Source of the DNA: Larkinella punicea | Lineage (GTDB): Bacteria > Bacteroidota > Bacteroidia > Cytophagales > Spirosomataceae | Length of the DNA stretch: 64,000 nucleotides | Direction of reading: 5' to 3' | Assembly: GCF_003334855.1 (NCBI RefSeq) | Contig: NZ_QOWE01000006.1 | Span: forward strand, 62,001-126,000 | Notes under the pieces: model-generated | Told to the model about the DNA's origin: nothing | What the model saw: the letters and a program-made list of their open reading frames with translations, nothing else | The model's database searches: none | Shown here: piece by piece, positions 45,692 to 55,429 of the stretch | How positions within the stretch are numbered: the first letter of the stretch is position 1 | Layout: the number at the start of each line of letters is the position of its first letter | Made by a program: the position numbers and the translations under genes

Positions 45692-48600
45692 ATGTCAAAA
45701 CTGTCGGCATTCTGTATGATACGTCCGTACTGGCTCATCCTTTTAGTCATACCGCTCCTGCGTTCCTACGCCCAGTCGAATCAGCCCCCCCGTATTTCTG
45801 GAAAATCCCCGATTGCCAATCAATTTGAGCATCTGTCGGTTGAAGATGGCTTGTCCAATGACTTCATAACGGCTATTCTCCAGGATCGGGACGGTTTTAT
45901 GTGGTTTGGAACGGGGGAGGGCCTCAATAAATACGATGGTTCTGCCTTCACGGTTTTTAAACCTGACCCCAGTCGGCCAACCCGCAGCTTTCAGAATGGC
46001 TACATCATGGGCTTGTGCGAAGGCGATTCGAGCCAGCTTTGGGCGGTTACAAGAGGGGGAGGATTGCATGAAATCAACCGGAAAACGGGGGTCGTCATTC
46101 CGCATCCTATTCATGCCAACCAGGCCAACCGGTGGAATAACCAGCATTCTATCTTCATAGACCAGCAGCGCATCATCTGGATTAGTGCCTATGCGGGTCT
46201 GGCCCGCTACGACCCGGCCAGACACCATTTCACCCTCTATCCGTCCCCCGTTGCCGATGTGCCGGTAATCACGGCTTTTGAAGACCGACAGCATCGTTTC
46301 TGGGTCGCCACCCACCAGGGATTGTACCGCTTCGACCGCCCGACCGGAAAATTCACCCCGGTGATGGTTCAGGGATTGAAGGGTCCTCAGCCCTCCTTCC
46401 AATCGTTTTACCTCGATGAAAACGATGTGCTCTGGCTGGGTACGGCCCTGGCCGGCTACAGTCTGTTCAAACTCGATCTACGCAGCCAGCCGTGGAACCT
46501 GGTTCCCTACAACCCGCGCGGAGAACTTCATTCCTTCGTTTGGCGGAACACCATCCACCGGGATTCCACGGGGATTATCTGGATCGGAACCACCAACGGT
46601 TTGCAGGGAATCAACCCGGCCAGCGATCAGGTTTTTACGTACCAGTCGGACCCAGGCCGGTATAAAGGACTGGCCAGCAGTAGTATACAGGCGCTCTATC
46701 ACGATCGGTCGGGTATGTTCTGGATCGGCACCAACAACGGAATCGACCGGCAGGCCGTGAATACCAAGCCTTTTTCCACCTACCAGGTAAAGGCCAATGA
46801 GCGGAGGGCCCATGTACCCGAAAACAGAGTGTACGCCGTCTTCAAGGATACGCGCGGTCAGCTCTGGTTCAACAATTCACCCGGAATATACCGACTCTCC
46901 GCTGATCAACAACGGCTTGACCCCATACCGCCCGAAAAGCTGGGGGCCGTGGGAGACCACTACAACGAGGTGAGATCGTTCCTGCCCGACGGGAAAGACG
47001 GCATCTGGCTGGGATCGTACGATGGTTTATACCACTTCGATCAGACATCCGGACGGTTTACCGCATACCCGTCGGAAATGCCGGCCCAGTTTATTGCGGT
47101 TCGGCAAAAGGCGGGGAAACCGCAGGGCGACGTCTGGATTGGGGGAGATGGCGGTTTTGCTTCTTTCAATGTCCGCACGCATCGATACACTTATTACCGC
47201 TATCAACCGGGGAAACCGGGGGGCATCCCCGACCGGTTTGTGTATGGGCTTCTGGTGAGCCAGAGCGGTGAGGTATGGATTCTGATCCACCGGTTGGGCC
47301 TGTGTCGGCTGAATCCCAAAACGGGCCAGATAACCCGCTATTCGGCCGGCCCCAAAGGACACCTGAGCAGCAACGACGTTCGAACCATTTACGAAGATTC
47401 GAACGGAATAATCTGGATCGGCACCTACCTGGGTGGTTTAAACCGGTTCGACCCGAAGACCGGCCTGTTTTCGACGATCACCCACCAGGATGGCATCCCC
47501 GGCAACACCATTGTCGGCATCACCGGGGATGCGTCGGGGCATCTCTGGCTGAGTACCAACGACGGTCTTTGCCGGGTCGATCCCCGCACCAAAGCCATTC
47601 GTACCTACCAGGTTTCGGATGGTTTACCCACCAATAACTTCAAGCAAAATGCTGTCTTTCGACACGGCAATCAACTCATTTTCGGCAGCGAGAATGGCAT
47701 TGTTCAGTTCGACCCCGACCAGATTCGCGATGACAACCGTCCTTTTCCGGTTTATGTTACCGGGCTGACGGTCATGGACAAACCCCGGAAAATCACCGGT
47801 AACGTTATTCATCTGCAACACGACGAGAATTTTTTGTCGATTGCCTTTGCCGCCCTGGCCTACGATCAGCCCCGGCAAAACCAGTATGCCTACCAACTCG
47901 TCGGGATCAACCCCGACTGGGTCCAGAACGGAAACCGCACCGTGGTCAATTTTACCAGCCTGCCACCGGGCCATTATACGTTCCGGGTAAAAGCCGCCAA
48001 CAGCAATGGGTTCTGGAGCCCGCATGAAGCCGTCATTCAGGTGATTGTTCAGCCGCCCTGGTGGGCCACCTGGTGGGCGTATGGCCTGTATGGGCTGGCG
48101 ATTGCCGGAGTGATATGGGGGTACATCCGGTTTTCTACCAGCCGGTTCCGGCAACGCCAGGAGCTTGAGTTGAATCGTCGGCAGGCCGAGCAGCTCAAGG
48201 CCGTCGACGAGCTGAAAACCCGTTTTTTTTCCAACATGACCCACGAGTTTCGAACTCCCCTGTCGCTGATCATCGCACCGGTAGAAAAGTTGCTCCAGGA
48301 AGGCCGGTTCGATGGGCCGATGCTCCGCCTGATTCACCAAAATGCCGAACAACTCCTGCGGCTGATCAATCAACTGCTGGATATTGCCAAACTGGAGGGG
48401 AATCACATGACGGTTTCACCCATGCAGGGCGAGGTCAGCGACTTCATCCACCCGATCGTCGCGGTTTTCCAGCGGGCCGCCGAGCAAAAAGGCATCACCT
48501 TAACCTGTACGATGGACCATTTTCCCGCCCAGGCGCAGCTTTTCGACGCGGATAAGTGGGAGAAGATCCTGACGAATCTGCTCGCCAATGCCCTCAAATT

Positions 48601-49777
48601 TACCGGGGCGGGTGGAAGCATCACCCTGACCGTTGCGCCCGTTTGGGTAGCGGACGAAATGACGGGGGTTCAATTTCAACTGGTCGATTCGGGCATTGGC
48701 ATGGCACAACACCATATTCCGCATATTTTTAACCGGTTTTATCAGGCCGACACCTCCACCACCCGCGCCCATGAGGGCACCGGCCTCGGGCTGTCGCTGG
48801 TTCACGAATTGATTCAGTTACTGGGCGGCCACATTGCCGTGGAGAGCGAGGTAGGGGTGGGAACCCGCTTCAACTGGACCCTGCCTGTCAGCCCGGTCAC
48901 CAACGTCGATCATCCCCGGATCCGTGTGTCCGGTGCGCCGTTGCCTGTTGCCGACCCACGGATACCGCTCGATCTCATTCCCGCTACGAACCCGTCACCG
49001 GAGGGAAATGCCGCTCCCCGCATTTTGATCGTGGAAGACAATCAGGAGTTAAGGGAGTTTCTGGTGGGCGAATTGACCGCTTCCTACCAGGTTTTACAGG
49101 CGGTCGACGGGCAGCAGGGCTGGGAGGTAACCCAGGCTGAACTGCCCGATATTGTCCTGACGGATGTGATGATGCCCCGGCTGGATGGCCACGAATTGAG
49201 TCGGCTGATTAAGAACCATGCGGATACCGATCATATTGCCGTGGTGATGCTGACGGCCAAAACCGCCCAGCCGAGCCGGCTGCGGGGGCTACAGGAAGGA
49301 GCCGACGATTACCTGACCAAGCCCTTCAGCATGGCCGAACTGCGTCTCCGGCTTCAGAATCTGCTCAATCGCCAGCAACGGCTTCGCGAACGCTACCAGC
49401 AACAGTTTTTGGCAACCGCCAACGCTCCATCGGCGGAAGCGGAGGTCATACACCCCTTGCTGGAACGGATTTATGACCTCATGGATGAGCGACTCGATGA
49501 TCCGCAACTGAGTGTCGAGTGGCTGGCCGATCAACTCGCCATCAGCCGTCGTACGCTTCACCGGAAAGTTGTCAGTTTGACGCCCTGGGTTCCCAACGAA
49601 CTCATCCGGCAGTATCGAATCCGGAAAGCGGCCCGGTTGCTCCAGGCGGGGCATACGGTGTCGGAGACGGCCGACCTGGTCGGTTTTAGCACTCCTTCTC
49701 ATTTCGCGATGGTTTTCAAAGAGGTGTATCAGCAAACCCCCACCGAGTTCATGACCAGCCCTTCAAAAAGCCTTTAA
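45692..49777 (+). CDS. Hybrid two-component system protein (propeller sensor, kinase, receiver, AraC HTH)
   Basis: 1361 aa. A signal/anchor segment (to about SYAQ, residue 28; an alternative ATG is at 45716) precedes two seven-bladed Reg_prop propellers (many G-x-x-WIGT-x-x-GL blades, about 40-690), a Y_Y_Y domain (about 705-780), one membrane helix (about 790-812), a HisKA helix with His851 in THEFRTPLS, HATPase (about 950-1070), a receiver with Asp1158 in LTDVMMP, and an AraC-type HTH (about 1260-1358). Such proteins sense an oligosaccharide in the periplasm and switch on glycan genes. The GH105 gene that follows, and the rhamnose-related genes around, are the likely targets. Confidence 0.95.
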   Translation: MSKLSAFCMIRPYWLILLVIPLLRSYAQSNQPPRISGKSPIANQFEHLSVEDGLSNDFITAILQDRDGFMWFGTGEGLNKYDGSAFTVFKPDPSRPTRSFQNGYIMGLCEGDSSQLWAVTRGGGLHEINRKTGVVIPHPIHANQANRWNNQHSIFIDQQRIIWISAYAGLARYDPARHHFTLYPSPVADVPVITAFEDRQHRFWVATHQGLYRFDRPTGKFTPVMVQGLKGPQPSFQSFYLDENDVLWLGTALAGYSLFKLDLRSQPWNLVPYNPRGELHSFVWRNTIHRDSTGIIWIGTTNGLQGINPASDQVFTYQSDPGRYKGLASSSIQALYHDRSGMFWIGTNNGIDRQAVNTKPFSTYQVKANERRAHVPENRVYAVFKDTRGQLWFNNSPGIYRLSADQQRLDPIPPEKLGAVGDHYNEVRSFLPDGKDGIWLGSYDGLYHFDQTSGRFTAYPSEMPAQFIAVRQKAGKPQGDVWIGGDGGFASFNVRTHRYTYYRYQPGKPGGIPDRFVYGLLVSQSGEVWILIHRLGLCRLNPKTGQITRYSAGPKGHLSSNDVRTIYEDSNGIIWIGTYLGGLNRFDPKTGLFSTITHQDGIPGNTIVGITGDASGHLWLSTNDGLCRVDPRTKAIRTYQVSDGLPTNNFKQNAVFRHGNQLIFGSENGIVQFDPDQIRDDNRPFPVYVTGLTVMDKPRKITGNVIHLQHDENFLSIAFAALAYDQPRQNQYAYQLVGINPDWVQNGNRTVVNFTSLPPGHYTFRVKAANSNGFWSPHEAVIQVIVQPPWWATWWAYGLYGLAIAGVIWGYIRFSTSRFRQRQELELNRRQAEQLKAVDELKTRFFSNMTHEFRTPLSLIIAPVEKLLQEGRFDGPMLRLIHQNAEQLLRLINQLLDIAKLEGNHMTVSPMQGEVSDFIHPIVAVFQRAAEQKGITLTCTMDHFPAQAQLFDADKWEKILTNLLANALKFTGAGGSITLTVAPVWVADEMTGVQFQLVDSGIGMAQHHIPHIFNRFYQADTSTTRAHEGTGLGLSLVHELIQLLGGHIAVESEVGVGTRFNWTLPVSPVTNVDHPRIRVSGAPLPVADPRIPLDLIPATNPSPEGNAAPRILIVEDNQELREFLVGELTASYQVLQAVDGQQGWEVTQAELPDIVLTDVMMPRLDGHELSRLIKNHADTDHIAVVMLTAKTAQPSRLRGLQEGADDYLTKPFSMAELRLRLQNLLNRQQRLRERYQQQFLATANAPSAEAEVIHPLLERIYDLMDERLDDPQLSVEWLADQLAISRRTLHRKVVSLTPWVPNELIRQYRIRKAARLLQAGHTVSETADLVGFSTPSHFAMVFKEVYQQTPTEFMTSPSKSL

Positions 49778-49856
49778 TGATGTAATTTTCCGGCCTTTTC
49801 CGGGTAAATGTCCCCAATTCGACAGCATCTGTCTCCAATCCGACAGCCTGCCAGCC

Positions 49857-49880
49857 GGTAAAACAGCACCTTTGTGCTGT
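49857..49880 (-). terminator. Candidate terminator of the GH105 gene
   Basis: Hairpin ACAGCAC, short loop, GTGCTGT, followed on the minus strand by TTTTACC. About 95 nt after the GH105 stop. The T run is short. The rest of the 49778-49973 gap shows nothing else. Confidence 0.4.
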
Positions 49881-49973
49881 TGATAATGTGTGCTATCCAC
49901 ACCATTTTTTTAAAACCCACCGTACCCTTTTAGTCTGTGCTGCCCTTGCGAACGGTAGACCGTAAAGCAAATG

Positions 49974-51875
49974 TTACTGCTGCACCTGCCCCAGCAGCCA
50001 CGCTCCCAATTCTTTACTCGCTTTGTAGTTTTCGTAAACCGTCGGAATGATCCGCCCATCGGTGTATTCATTGTAGAGCCAGGGGTCGCCGACGGCGAAA
50101 ACCGTCCCTTTACCCACTTTCGCCACCGCCATAATCACGTCGCCGTCTTCCGAAACCAAGGCTTTGGCCGGCGCTTTCAGATCGAGCGTCGCCAGTTCCT
50201 TGATGTAAACCGCTTTCGTTTCCCTGAAAACCGGGTTGCCGGCCGGAATCGTCACCTTGCCCTGCTCCCAGTTTTTGCCCTTCACCATGTTGCGGTTTTT
50301 GTCGGTAAACCGGATGCCGAAGGTCTGCGCCAGTTCGTTGAAGTGTTTCGTTTCGCAATTGGCCGTATCATTCGCCATCATCACCAATACCCCACCGGCT
50401 TTCACCCATTCGTTAATCGCCTTGATATCAGACGACTGAATGTAATTCGGTTTGGCGGTTTCTTTCGGAGAATCGGGATCGACAATGATGTACACGTCGA
50501 TGCCTTTCAGCGATTCGGCGGTCGGCGCGGTCCGAACCGGGACGGTTTTGGCGCCCAGTTCACGGAAGGTGTTGCCCCAATGCCAGAAACCTGAGTGCAT
50601 CCGATCCTCCCAGGTGTAGTGAAATTGTTCGGTTTGGCCCAGCAAATCCTTGCGAAATTCGTGGTTGAAGTGGTAATCGACGGCCACGGTTTTTCCGGCA
50701 CCAACCGCCAGTTCCGGCGCGATTTCCATTTCCAGACTCGCCATTATAAACGGCCCGACGCCCTTCAGATCGTTTTTGCGGATCGGTTCGCTCAGGTAAT
50801 ACGCGTAGCTGCCGTCGCGGTAGGGCGTGCCTCCCAAGCCGCCCACGCTGACGGTGCCGTTGAGGTTGATGGTTCCGTTCGGCTCTTCTTCAATGAAATT
50901 TTTCAGAATTCCCTGATAGCCTTTCTGCGCCGAAGCCAGAAACGACTTGTCCAGATAGCCCATCCGCACGGCTTTCGCCAGCGTATACACAAACATGCAC
51001 GACGCCGAAGCCTCGATGTAGTTGCCTTTCCGGGCTCCCTGCGTGGTCATCTGGTACCAGCAGCCGGTTTTCGAGTCCTGATATTTTACCATCGGGGTTG
51101 CCAGCCGTTGCAGGTATTTCACCAGATTGGCGCGTTGGGGGTGGTTAGTCGGGAAATAATCCAGCACATCGACCAGCGCCATGCCGTACCACCCAATCGA
51201 CCGGCCCCAGAAATGGGGCGACTGTCCGGTTTTTGGATTCGCCCATTTCTGCTCGCGGCTTTCGTCGTAGCCGTGATAAAGCAATCCGGTTTTAGAATCC
51301 ACCAGATGTTTTTCAATCAGCGCAAACTGTTTGGCGATGTCGTCGAAGTTTTCCGGCTGGTTAAAAACCCGGCTGAATTCGGCGTAAAATGGCTCGGCCA
51401 TGAACAACCCGTCGAGCCACATCTGGTTCGGATACCGGTTTTTATGCCAGAAACCACCTTCCTTCGTACGCGGCTGTTTCGCCAGTTGATCGCGTAATAA
51501 AAATGCGGCTTTCTGAAATTTCTCCTTCCCCGGCAGCGACTGCTGAGCCAGCATCAGGAGCACCCGCCCGGTCGTGACGTTGTCGATGTTGAACTCGTCC
51601 ATTTTGTAGGTGCGGATGCTGCCATCTTCGCGCACAAACTGGTTGATGTCATTCAACGTATAGATAAAGTATTTGCTGTCACCGGTGCGGTACCAAACCC
51701 GTTCGAAGGCTTTCAAAACCAGTCCCTGTTCATAATCCCAACGGGCGGTTTTGTGGTTTCCAATCAGAATCGAATCTTTGTGCCACGTCATGAACGAATC
51801 GGCCATGCGCTGGGAATACGGTTTTTGCTGGGCGAGCGCGCAGGTAGTGAACAGGATCAGAAATAGATATTTCAT
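49974..51875 (-). CDS. GH105 unsaturated rhamnogalacturonyl hydrolase fused to DUF4350
   Basis: 633 aa with a signal peptide (LILFTTCALAQ). The (alpha/alpha)6 GH88/GH105 domain runs to about 375, with the catalytic Asp155 in NQMWLDGLFMAEPF and the conserved GRSIGWYGMALVDVL, ASASCMFVYTLAKA and GTVSVGGLGGTPYRDGSYAYYL. The C-terminal part (about 400-633, VYIIVDPDSPKETA) is a DUF4350/GATase-like domain of unknown role. The enzyme removes the unsaturated uronate left by rhamnogalacturonan lyases. A family-B palindrome lies 16 nt upstream. Confidence 0.87.
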   Translation of the reverse strand: MKYLFLILFTTCALAQQKPYSQRMADSFMTWHKDSILIGNHKTARWDYEQGLVLKAFERVWYRTGDSKYFIYTLNDINQFVREDGSIRTYKMDEFNIDNVTTGRVLLMLAQQSLPGKEKFQKAAFLLRDQLAKQPRTKEGGFWHKNRYPNQMWLDGLFMAEPFYAEFSRVFNQPENFDDIAKQFALIEKHLVDSKTGLLYHGYDESREQKWANPKTGQSPHFWGRSIGWYGMALVDVLDYFPTNHPQRANLVKYLQRLATPMVKYQDSKTGCWYQMTTQGARKGNYIEASASCMFVYTLAKAVRMGYLDKSFLASAQKGYQGILKNFIEEEPNGTINLNGTVSVGGLGGTPYRDGSYAYYLSEPIRKNDLKGVGPFIMASLEMEIAPELAVGAGKTVAVDYHFNHEFRKDLLGQTEQFHYTWEDRMHSGFWHWGNTFRELGAKTVPVRTAPTAESLKGIDVYIIVDPDSPKETAKPNYIQSSDIKAINEWVKAGGVLVMMANDTANCETKHFNELAQTFGIRFTDKNRNMVKGKNWEQGKVTIPAGNPVFRETKAVYIKELATLDLKAPAKALVSEDGDVIMAVAKVGKGTVFAVGDPWLYNEYTDGRIIPTVYENYKASKELGAWLLGQVQQ

Positions 51876-51890
51876 GGCATGTTTAAAATG

Positions 51891-51992
51891 AGTTGTATCG
51901 CAGAGTTGAGCGGAGAAAATTAGAGTTAAGCGGAGAAAATTATAAAACTCTGCTTAACTCTAACTTTCTCCGCTTAACTCCGCGATACAACT
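51891..51992. repeat. Family-B palindrome, copy 3 (upstream of GH105)
   Basis: Outer arms AGTTGTATCGCAGAGTTGAG and complement, inner tandem units of GAGTTAAGCGGAGAAAATTA. It lies 16 nt before the GH105 ATG and about 100 nt before the divergent P-type ATPase, so there is no upstream gene for it to terminate. Confidence 0.85.
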
Positions 51993-52094
51993 TAAAGTAA
52001 ATTCTACGACTTTCTACCAATTCAAAGCGGTGTTAATTTGGCGGTTTCGCCGGAAAGTCAGTAATTACTCAAGCCTCATTTCCCTATCCACGGT

Positions 52095-54758
52095 ATGCCA
52101 ACGATTTCAACCCCCGAACATCCGCATCAACTTCCCATCGACCAGTTGCTGAAGGATCTGAACGTCGATCCCAAAACCGGGCTGACCGCCGAAGAAGCCA
52201 AAAACCGCTATGATGAATTGGGACCAAATGCCTTGCAGGAAGTCAAACGCGAAAGTGCCATAACGATTCTGCTGCGGCAGTTTACCGGCGTCATCGTCTA
52301 CATTCTGGCGGCAGCGGCCGGCATTTCGTTTTTTCTGGGCGAAACCGTCGAAGGCTTTGCCATCATTGCGGTTTTGCTCGTCAACGCCGTAACCGGTTTT
52401 TTGCTGGAATGGAACGCCCGGCAGTCGATGGATGCGCTGCGAAAAATGGACACCACGCCCGCGCGGGTACTGCGCGACGGCCGCATCCGGGAAATTTCGT
52501 CGGAAGAAGTTACGCTCGGCGACATCCTGGTCGTTGAAGCTGGTGATCTGGTCGCTGCTGACGGCAACTTATTCGAGGTCAGTCAGTTGCAGATTGACGA
52601 ATCGGCTCTCACGGGCGAATCGCTGCCTGTTGACAAAAACACGGAAATCCCGCCGGACGAATCTCCCCTGGGCGATCAGCACAACCGCCTGTTCAAAGGA
52701 ACACCCGTGACGGCGGGCAACGGCCGGGCCATTGTGACAGGCATCGGGCAGCAAACGGAGTTGGGCAAAATTGCCACGATGGTGAAGGATGCCAAACGCT
52801 CGGCCACACCGCTGGAAGCGAAGCTGGATTCGCTGGCGAAAGTGCTGATCTGGGTGACCGTCGGACTGGCGGCTCTGTTTCTGGTCGTCGGATTGATCCG
52901 GAAAGAAGAACCGCTGCGGCTGATCGAAACCGCGCTGGCGCTGGCCATTGCGGCCATTCCGGAAGGCATGTCGGTGGTGGCTACCATTGCGCTGGCCTAC
53001 GGTATGTTGCGGCTGGCGGAGAAGAAAGTAATCGTCAAGCGGCTGTCGGCAGTCGAGACGCTGGGCGGAACCAACGTTATTTTTACGGACAAAACCGGCA
53101 CGCTGACCCAAAACCGCATCGAGGTCAACACGCTCGAACTGCCGGATTTTCACGCCGAGATCCGGGCCGATGCCGAAGCCAAAAAACTGGAAGTGGTGGA
53201 AGGCAATCAGGCCGTTACAGAATCCGATGCCTACCAGCAACTCATCCGCGTGGGCGTTTTGTGCAACAATGCGGATTATGACATCGTGAAGGGAAAGCCC
53301 AAGGAAGTGGGTGATCCGGTGGAAGTTTCGTTGCTGAAATTTGCGATTGCCGCCGGTCACAATCCCGACCGCATCAACCAGAACTTTCCGCGCAAAGCCG
53401 AACAGGCCTTTAGCTCGGACACCCGGATTATGGGCACGCTCCACGCCCACGACGGCGGCTTTTTCGTAGCGGTGAAAGGCGCGGCAGAGGAAGTGCTGGA
53501 ACGTTGCCGGTCGCTCAATGAACAAGATCGAAAAGCCTATTATGACATTTCCGAGAAAATGGCCGTTGACGGTTTGCGAACGCTGGCGTTTGCGTTTCGG
53601 GAAACCCGCGAAAAACCGGGTGACGATTTTATTGACGGTGATTTGACGTATGTCGGCCTGATCGGTTTTCTCGATCCACCCCGCACTGAGGTAACACCCG
53701 CGCTCAAAGCCTGCCGGGCCGCCGGCATCAAGGTCATCATGGTGACCGGCGACCACCCGGCCACCGCCCTCACGATTGCGTCCAAAGTGCATCTGATCGA
53801 ACCCGGCGAAGAAGTTGTCCTGACGGGCAAAGACCTCAAACCGCTCGATCAACTGACCGAAACCGACAAAAAGAAGCTGCTGGCGTGCCGGGTGTTTGCG
53901 CGGGTCAGCCCGGCGCAGAAGCTGGATATGATCGATCTGTATCAACAGCAGGGCGACATTGTCGGCATGACCGGCGACGGTGTCAACGATGCGCCCGCGC
54001 TGAAGAAGTCGGACATCGGCATTGCGATGGGATTGCGCGGCACGCAGGTGGCCGCCGAAACCGCCGACATGGTGCTGAAAGACGACTCGTTTGCGTCCAT
54101 TGTGGCCGCCATTGCCCAGGGGCGCGTCATTTTCGAGAACATCCGCAAGTTCGTCCTCTTCCTGCTGTCATGTAACCTGAGCGAGATTTTCGTGGTGACG
54201 TTTGCGGGATTCCTGAATGTTGGCAACCCGCTGTTGCCGTTGCAGATTCTGTTCATCAACATCGTCACCGACGTTTTTCCGGCTCTGGCGCTGGGGGTGG
54301 GCCGCGAGAATACGAGCCTGATGCACCAGCCGCCCCGCGACCCGAAAACGCCGATTATGGATATGCGAGACTGGCGCATGGTGGTTTTTTACGCCCTGGC
54401 CATGACGGTTTCGGTGCTGGGAGCCTACTGGCTCGGCACGCGCGAATTAGGTCTGACGGCAAAGGAAGGCAACAACCTGACGTTCTATGCGCTGTCGTTT
54501 GCGCAATTGCTGCACGTTTTCAATCTGCGGTCCGGCCATTCGTTTTTTGTCAACGAAATTACGCGAAACCGGTATATTTGGTACGCCTTGCTGTTGTGTC
54601 TGGTGATTCTGGTTCTGACCTATTACGTGCCATTTTTAAACCAGGTGCTCAGCATTCAGCCCATGACCAGCACCGAACTCTGGCTTATTGCTGCAGCCGG
54701 TCTGGCACCGGTGGTGTTGGTGCAGTTGGTCAAAGGAATAATGCGATTAGCAAAATAG
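52095..54758 (+). CDS. P-type cation-transporting ATPase (type II, Ca2+-pump-like)
   Basis: 887 aa. Cytoplasmic N-terminal cation-ATPase domain (HQLPIDQLLKDLNVDPKTGLTAEEA), the actuator TGES loop, phosphorylated Asp332 in FTDKTGTLTQNR, the PEGMS motif in M4, TGDHPATA and the hinge TGDGVNDAPALKKSDIG; about ten membrane helices. The AAIPEGMSVVATIALAYG sequence fits the PacL/PMR1 type that moves Ca2+ or Mn2+, but the ion cannot be fixed from sequence alone. Monocistronic, divergent from GH105. Confidence 0.9.
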   Translation: MPTISTPEHPHQLPIDQLLKDLNVDPKTGLTAEEAKNRYDELGPNALQEVKRESAITILLRQFTGVIVYILAAAAGISFFLGETVEGFAIIAVLLVNAVTGFLLEWNARQSMDALRKMDTTPARVLRDGRIREISSEEVTLGDILVVEAGDLVAADGNLFEVSQLQIDESALTGESLPVDKNTEIPPDESPLGDQHNRLFKGTPVTAGNGRAIVTGIGQQTELGKIATMVKDAKRSATPLEAKLDSLAKVLIWVTVGLAALFLVVGLIRKEEPLRLIETALALAIAAIPEGMSVVATIALAYGMLRLAEKKVIVKRLSAVETLGGTNVIFTDKTGTLTQNRIEVNTLELPDFHAEIRADAEAKKLEVVEGNQAVTESDAYQQLIRVGVLCNNADYDIVKGKPKEVGDPVEVSLLKFAIAAGHNPDRINQNFPRKAEQAFSSDTRIMGTLHAHDGGFFVAVKGAAEEVLERCRSLNEQDRKAYYDISEKMAVDGLRTLAFAFRETREKPGDDFIDGDLTYVGLIGFLDPPRTEVTPALKACRAAGIKVIMVTGDHPATALTIASKVHLIEPGEEVVLTGKDLKPLDQLTETDKKKLLACRVFARVSPAQKLDMIDLYQQQGDIVGMTGDGVNDAPALKKSDIGIAMGLRGTQVAAETADMVLKDDSFASIVAAIAQGRVIFENIRKFVLFLLSCNLSEIFVVTFAGFLNVGNPLLPLQILFINIVTDVFPALALGVGRENTSLMHQPPRDPKTPIMDMRDWRMVVFYALAMTVSVLGAYWLGTRELGLTAKEGNNLTFYALSFAQLLHVFNLRSGHSFFVNEITRNRYIWYALLLCLVILVLTYYVPFLNQVLSIQPMTSTELWLIAAAGLAPVVLVQLVKGIMRLAK

Positions 54759-54831
54759 CATAACGCAAACGAATTTCAAGTCAACCAGGGGCCGCAAACG
54801 CAAAACCAGGACTTTTCTAACCCCAATTAAA

Positions 54832-55146
54832 ATGCAGGAAGTTGCTTTTACCATGAAACTCAAACCCGGCGTGGAGGCTGAGTACCAACGCCGTCACGAT
54901 GAAATATGGCCGGAATTGTCGCAGGCACTGACCGACGCCGGTATCCGGGATTATTCCATTTTCCTCGACCGTTCGAGCGGGATTCTGTTCGGTGTGCAGA
55001 AGCGCGAGGAGAATCATACGGCCGATCAGTTGCCGGGTTTGCCCGTGATGAAACGCTGGTGGGCGTATATGGCCGATTTAATGGACACCAATCCGGATCA
55101 GTCGCCGGTCGCGGTTCCATTGGAGCGCGTTTTTCATATGGATTAA
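54832..55146 (+). CDS. rhaM: L-rhamnose mutarotase
   Basis: 104 aa, whole length of the RhaM family. Interconverts alpha and beta anomers of L-rhamnose so that catabolic enzymes can use it. Family marks: KPGVEAEYQRRHDEIWPEL with the catalytic His22 region, YSIFLDRSSGILFG, and MKRWWAYMADLMDTNPDQSP. The only cytoplasmic rhamnose gene in the window; rhaA/B/D are not seen. It supports the rhamnose theme of the GH106 and GH105 genes. Confidence 0.93.
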   Translation: MQEVAFTMKLKPGVEAEYQRRHDEIWPELSQALTDAGIRDYSIFLDRSSGILFGVQKREENHTADQLPGLPVMKRWWAYMADLMDTNPDQSPVAVPLERVFHMD

Positions 55147-55184
55147 CCATGCCGTGAATCAAATCATCCCCAGTTCAGGATACC

Positions 55185-55365
55185 ATCCCGTAGGGATTCA
55201 ACAGCGCAGCGTCGGTAGAAAACGAATGGGTATATCATGCTTCCGCGTGCCGTCAGGTATGCAACGAATCGCAGAAATCCAACGGTCGCGTACCTGACGG
55301 CACGCAGATGTGGAGATAACCGGACTTCCTCCTACCGACGCTGCGCTGTTGGATCCCTACGGGAT
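55185..55365. repeat. Nested long inverted repeat upstream of the GH43-like gene
   Basis: Outer 34-nt arms (55185-55218, 55332-55365), ATCCCGTAGGGATTC, AACAGCGCAGCGTCGGTAG, with one mismatch. Inside is a second perfect 15-nt pair GCGTGCCGTCAGGTA (55245-55259) / 55291-55305. The outer arms themselves begin with a small palindrome. Reminiscent of a miniature mobile element; no transposase is present and no clear target duplication was seen. Confidence 0.85.
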
Positions 55366-55429
55366 CATGGACTGGTCCACGAACAGGAAGTTGGGGAATG
55401 GGATCGTTTTACCTTTTCGGTCAATTAAA

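Noticed and set aside
52569-53945. 458-residue open frame on the minus strand
   Set aside because: Antisense to the P-type ATPase core motifs; shadow frame caused by GC-rich third positions.
55310-55429. Longer N-terminus for the GH43-like protein
   Set aside because: These 40 codons are translated palindrome; the ATG at 55430 opens a proper signal peptide.
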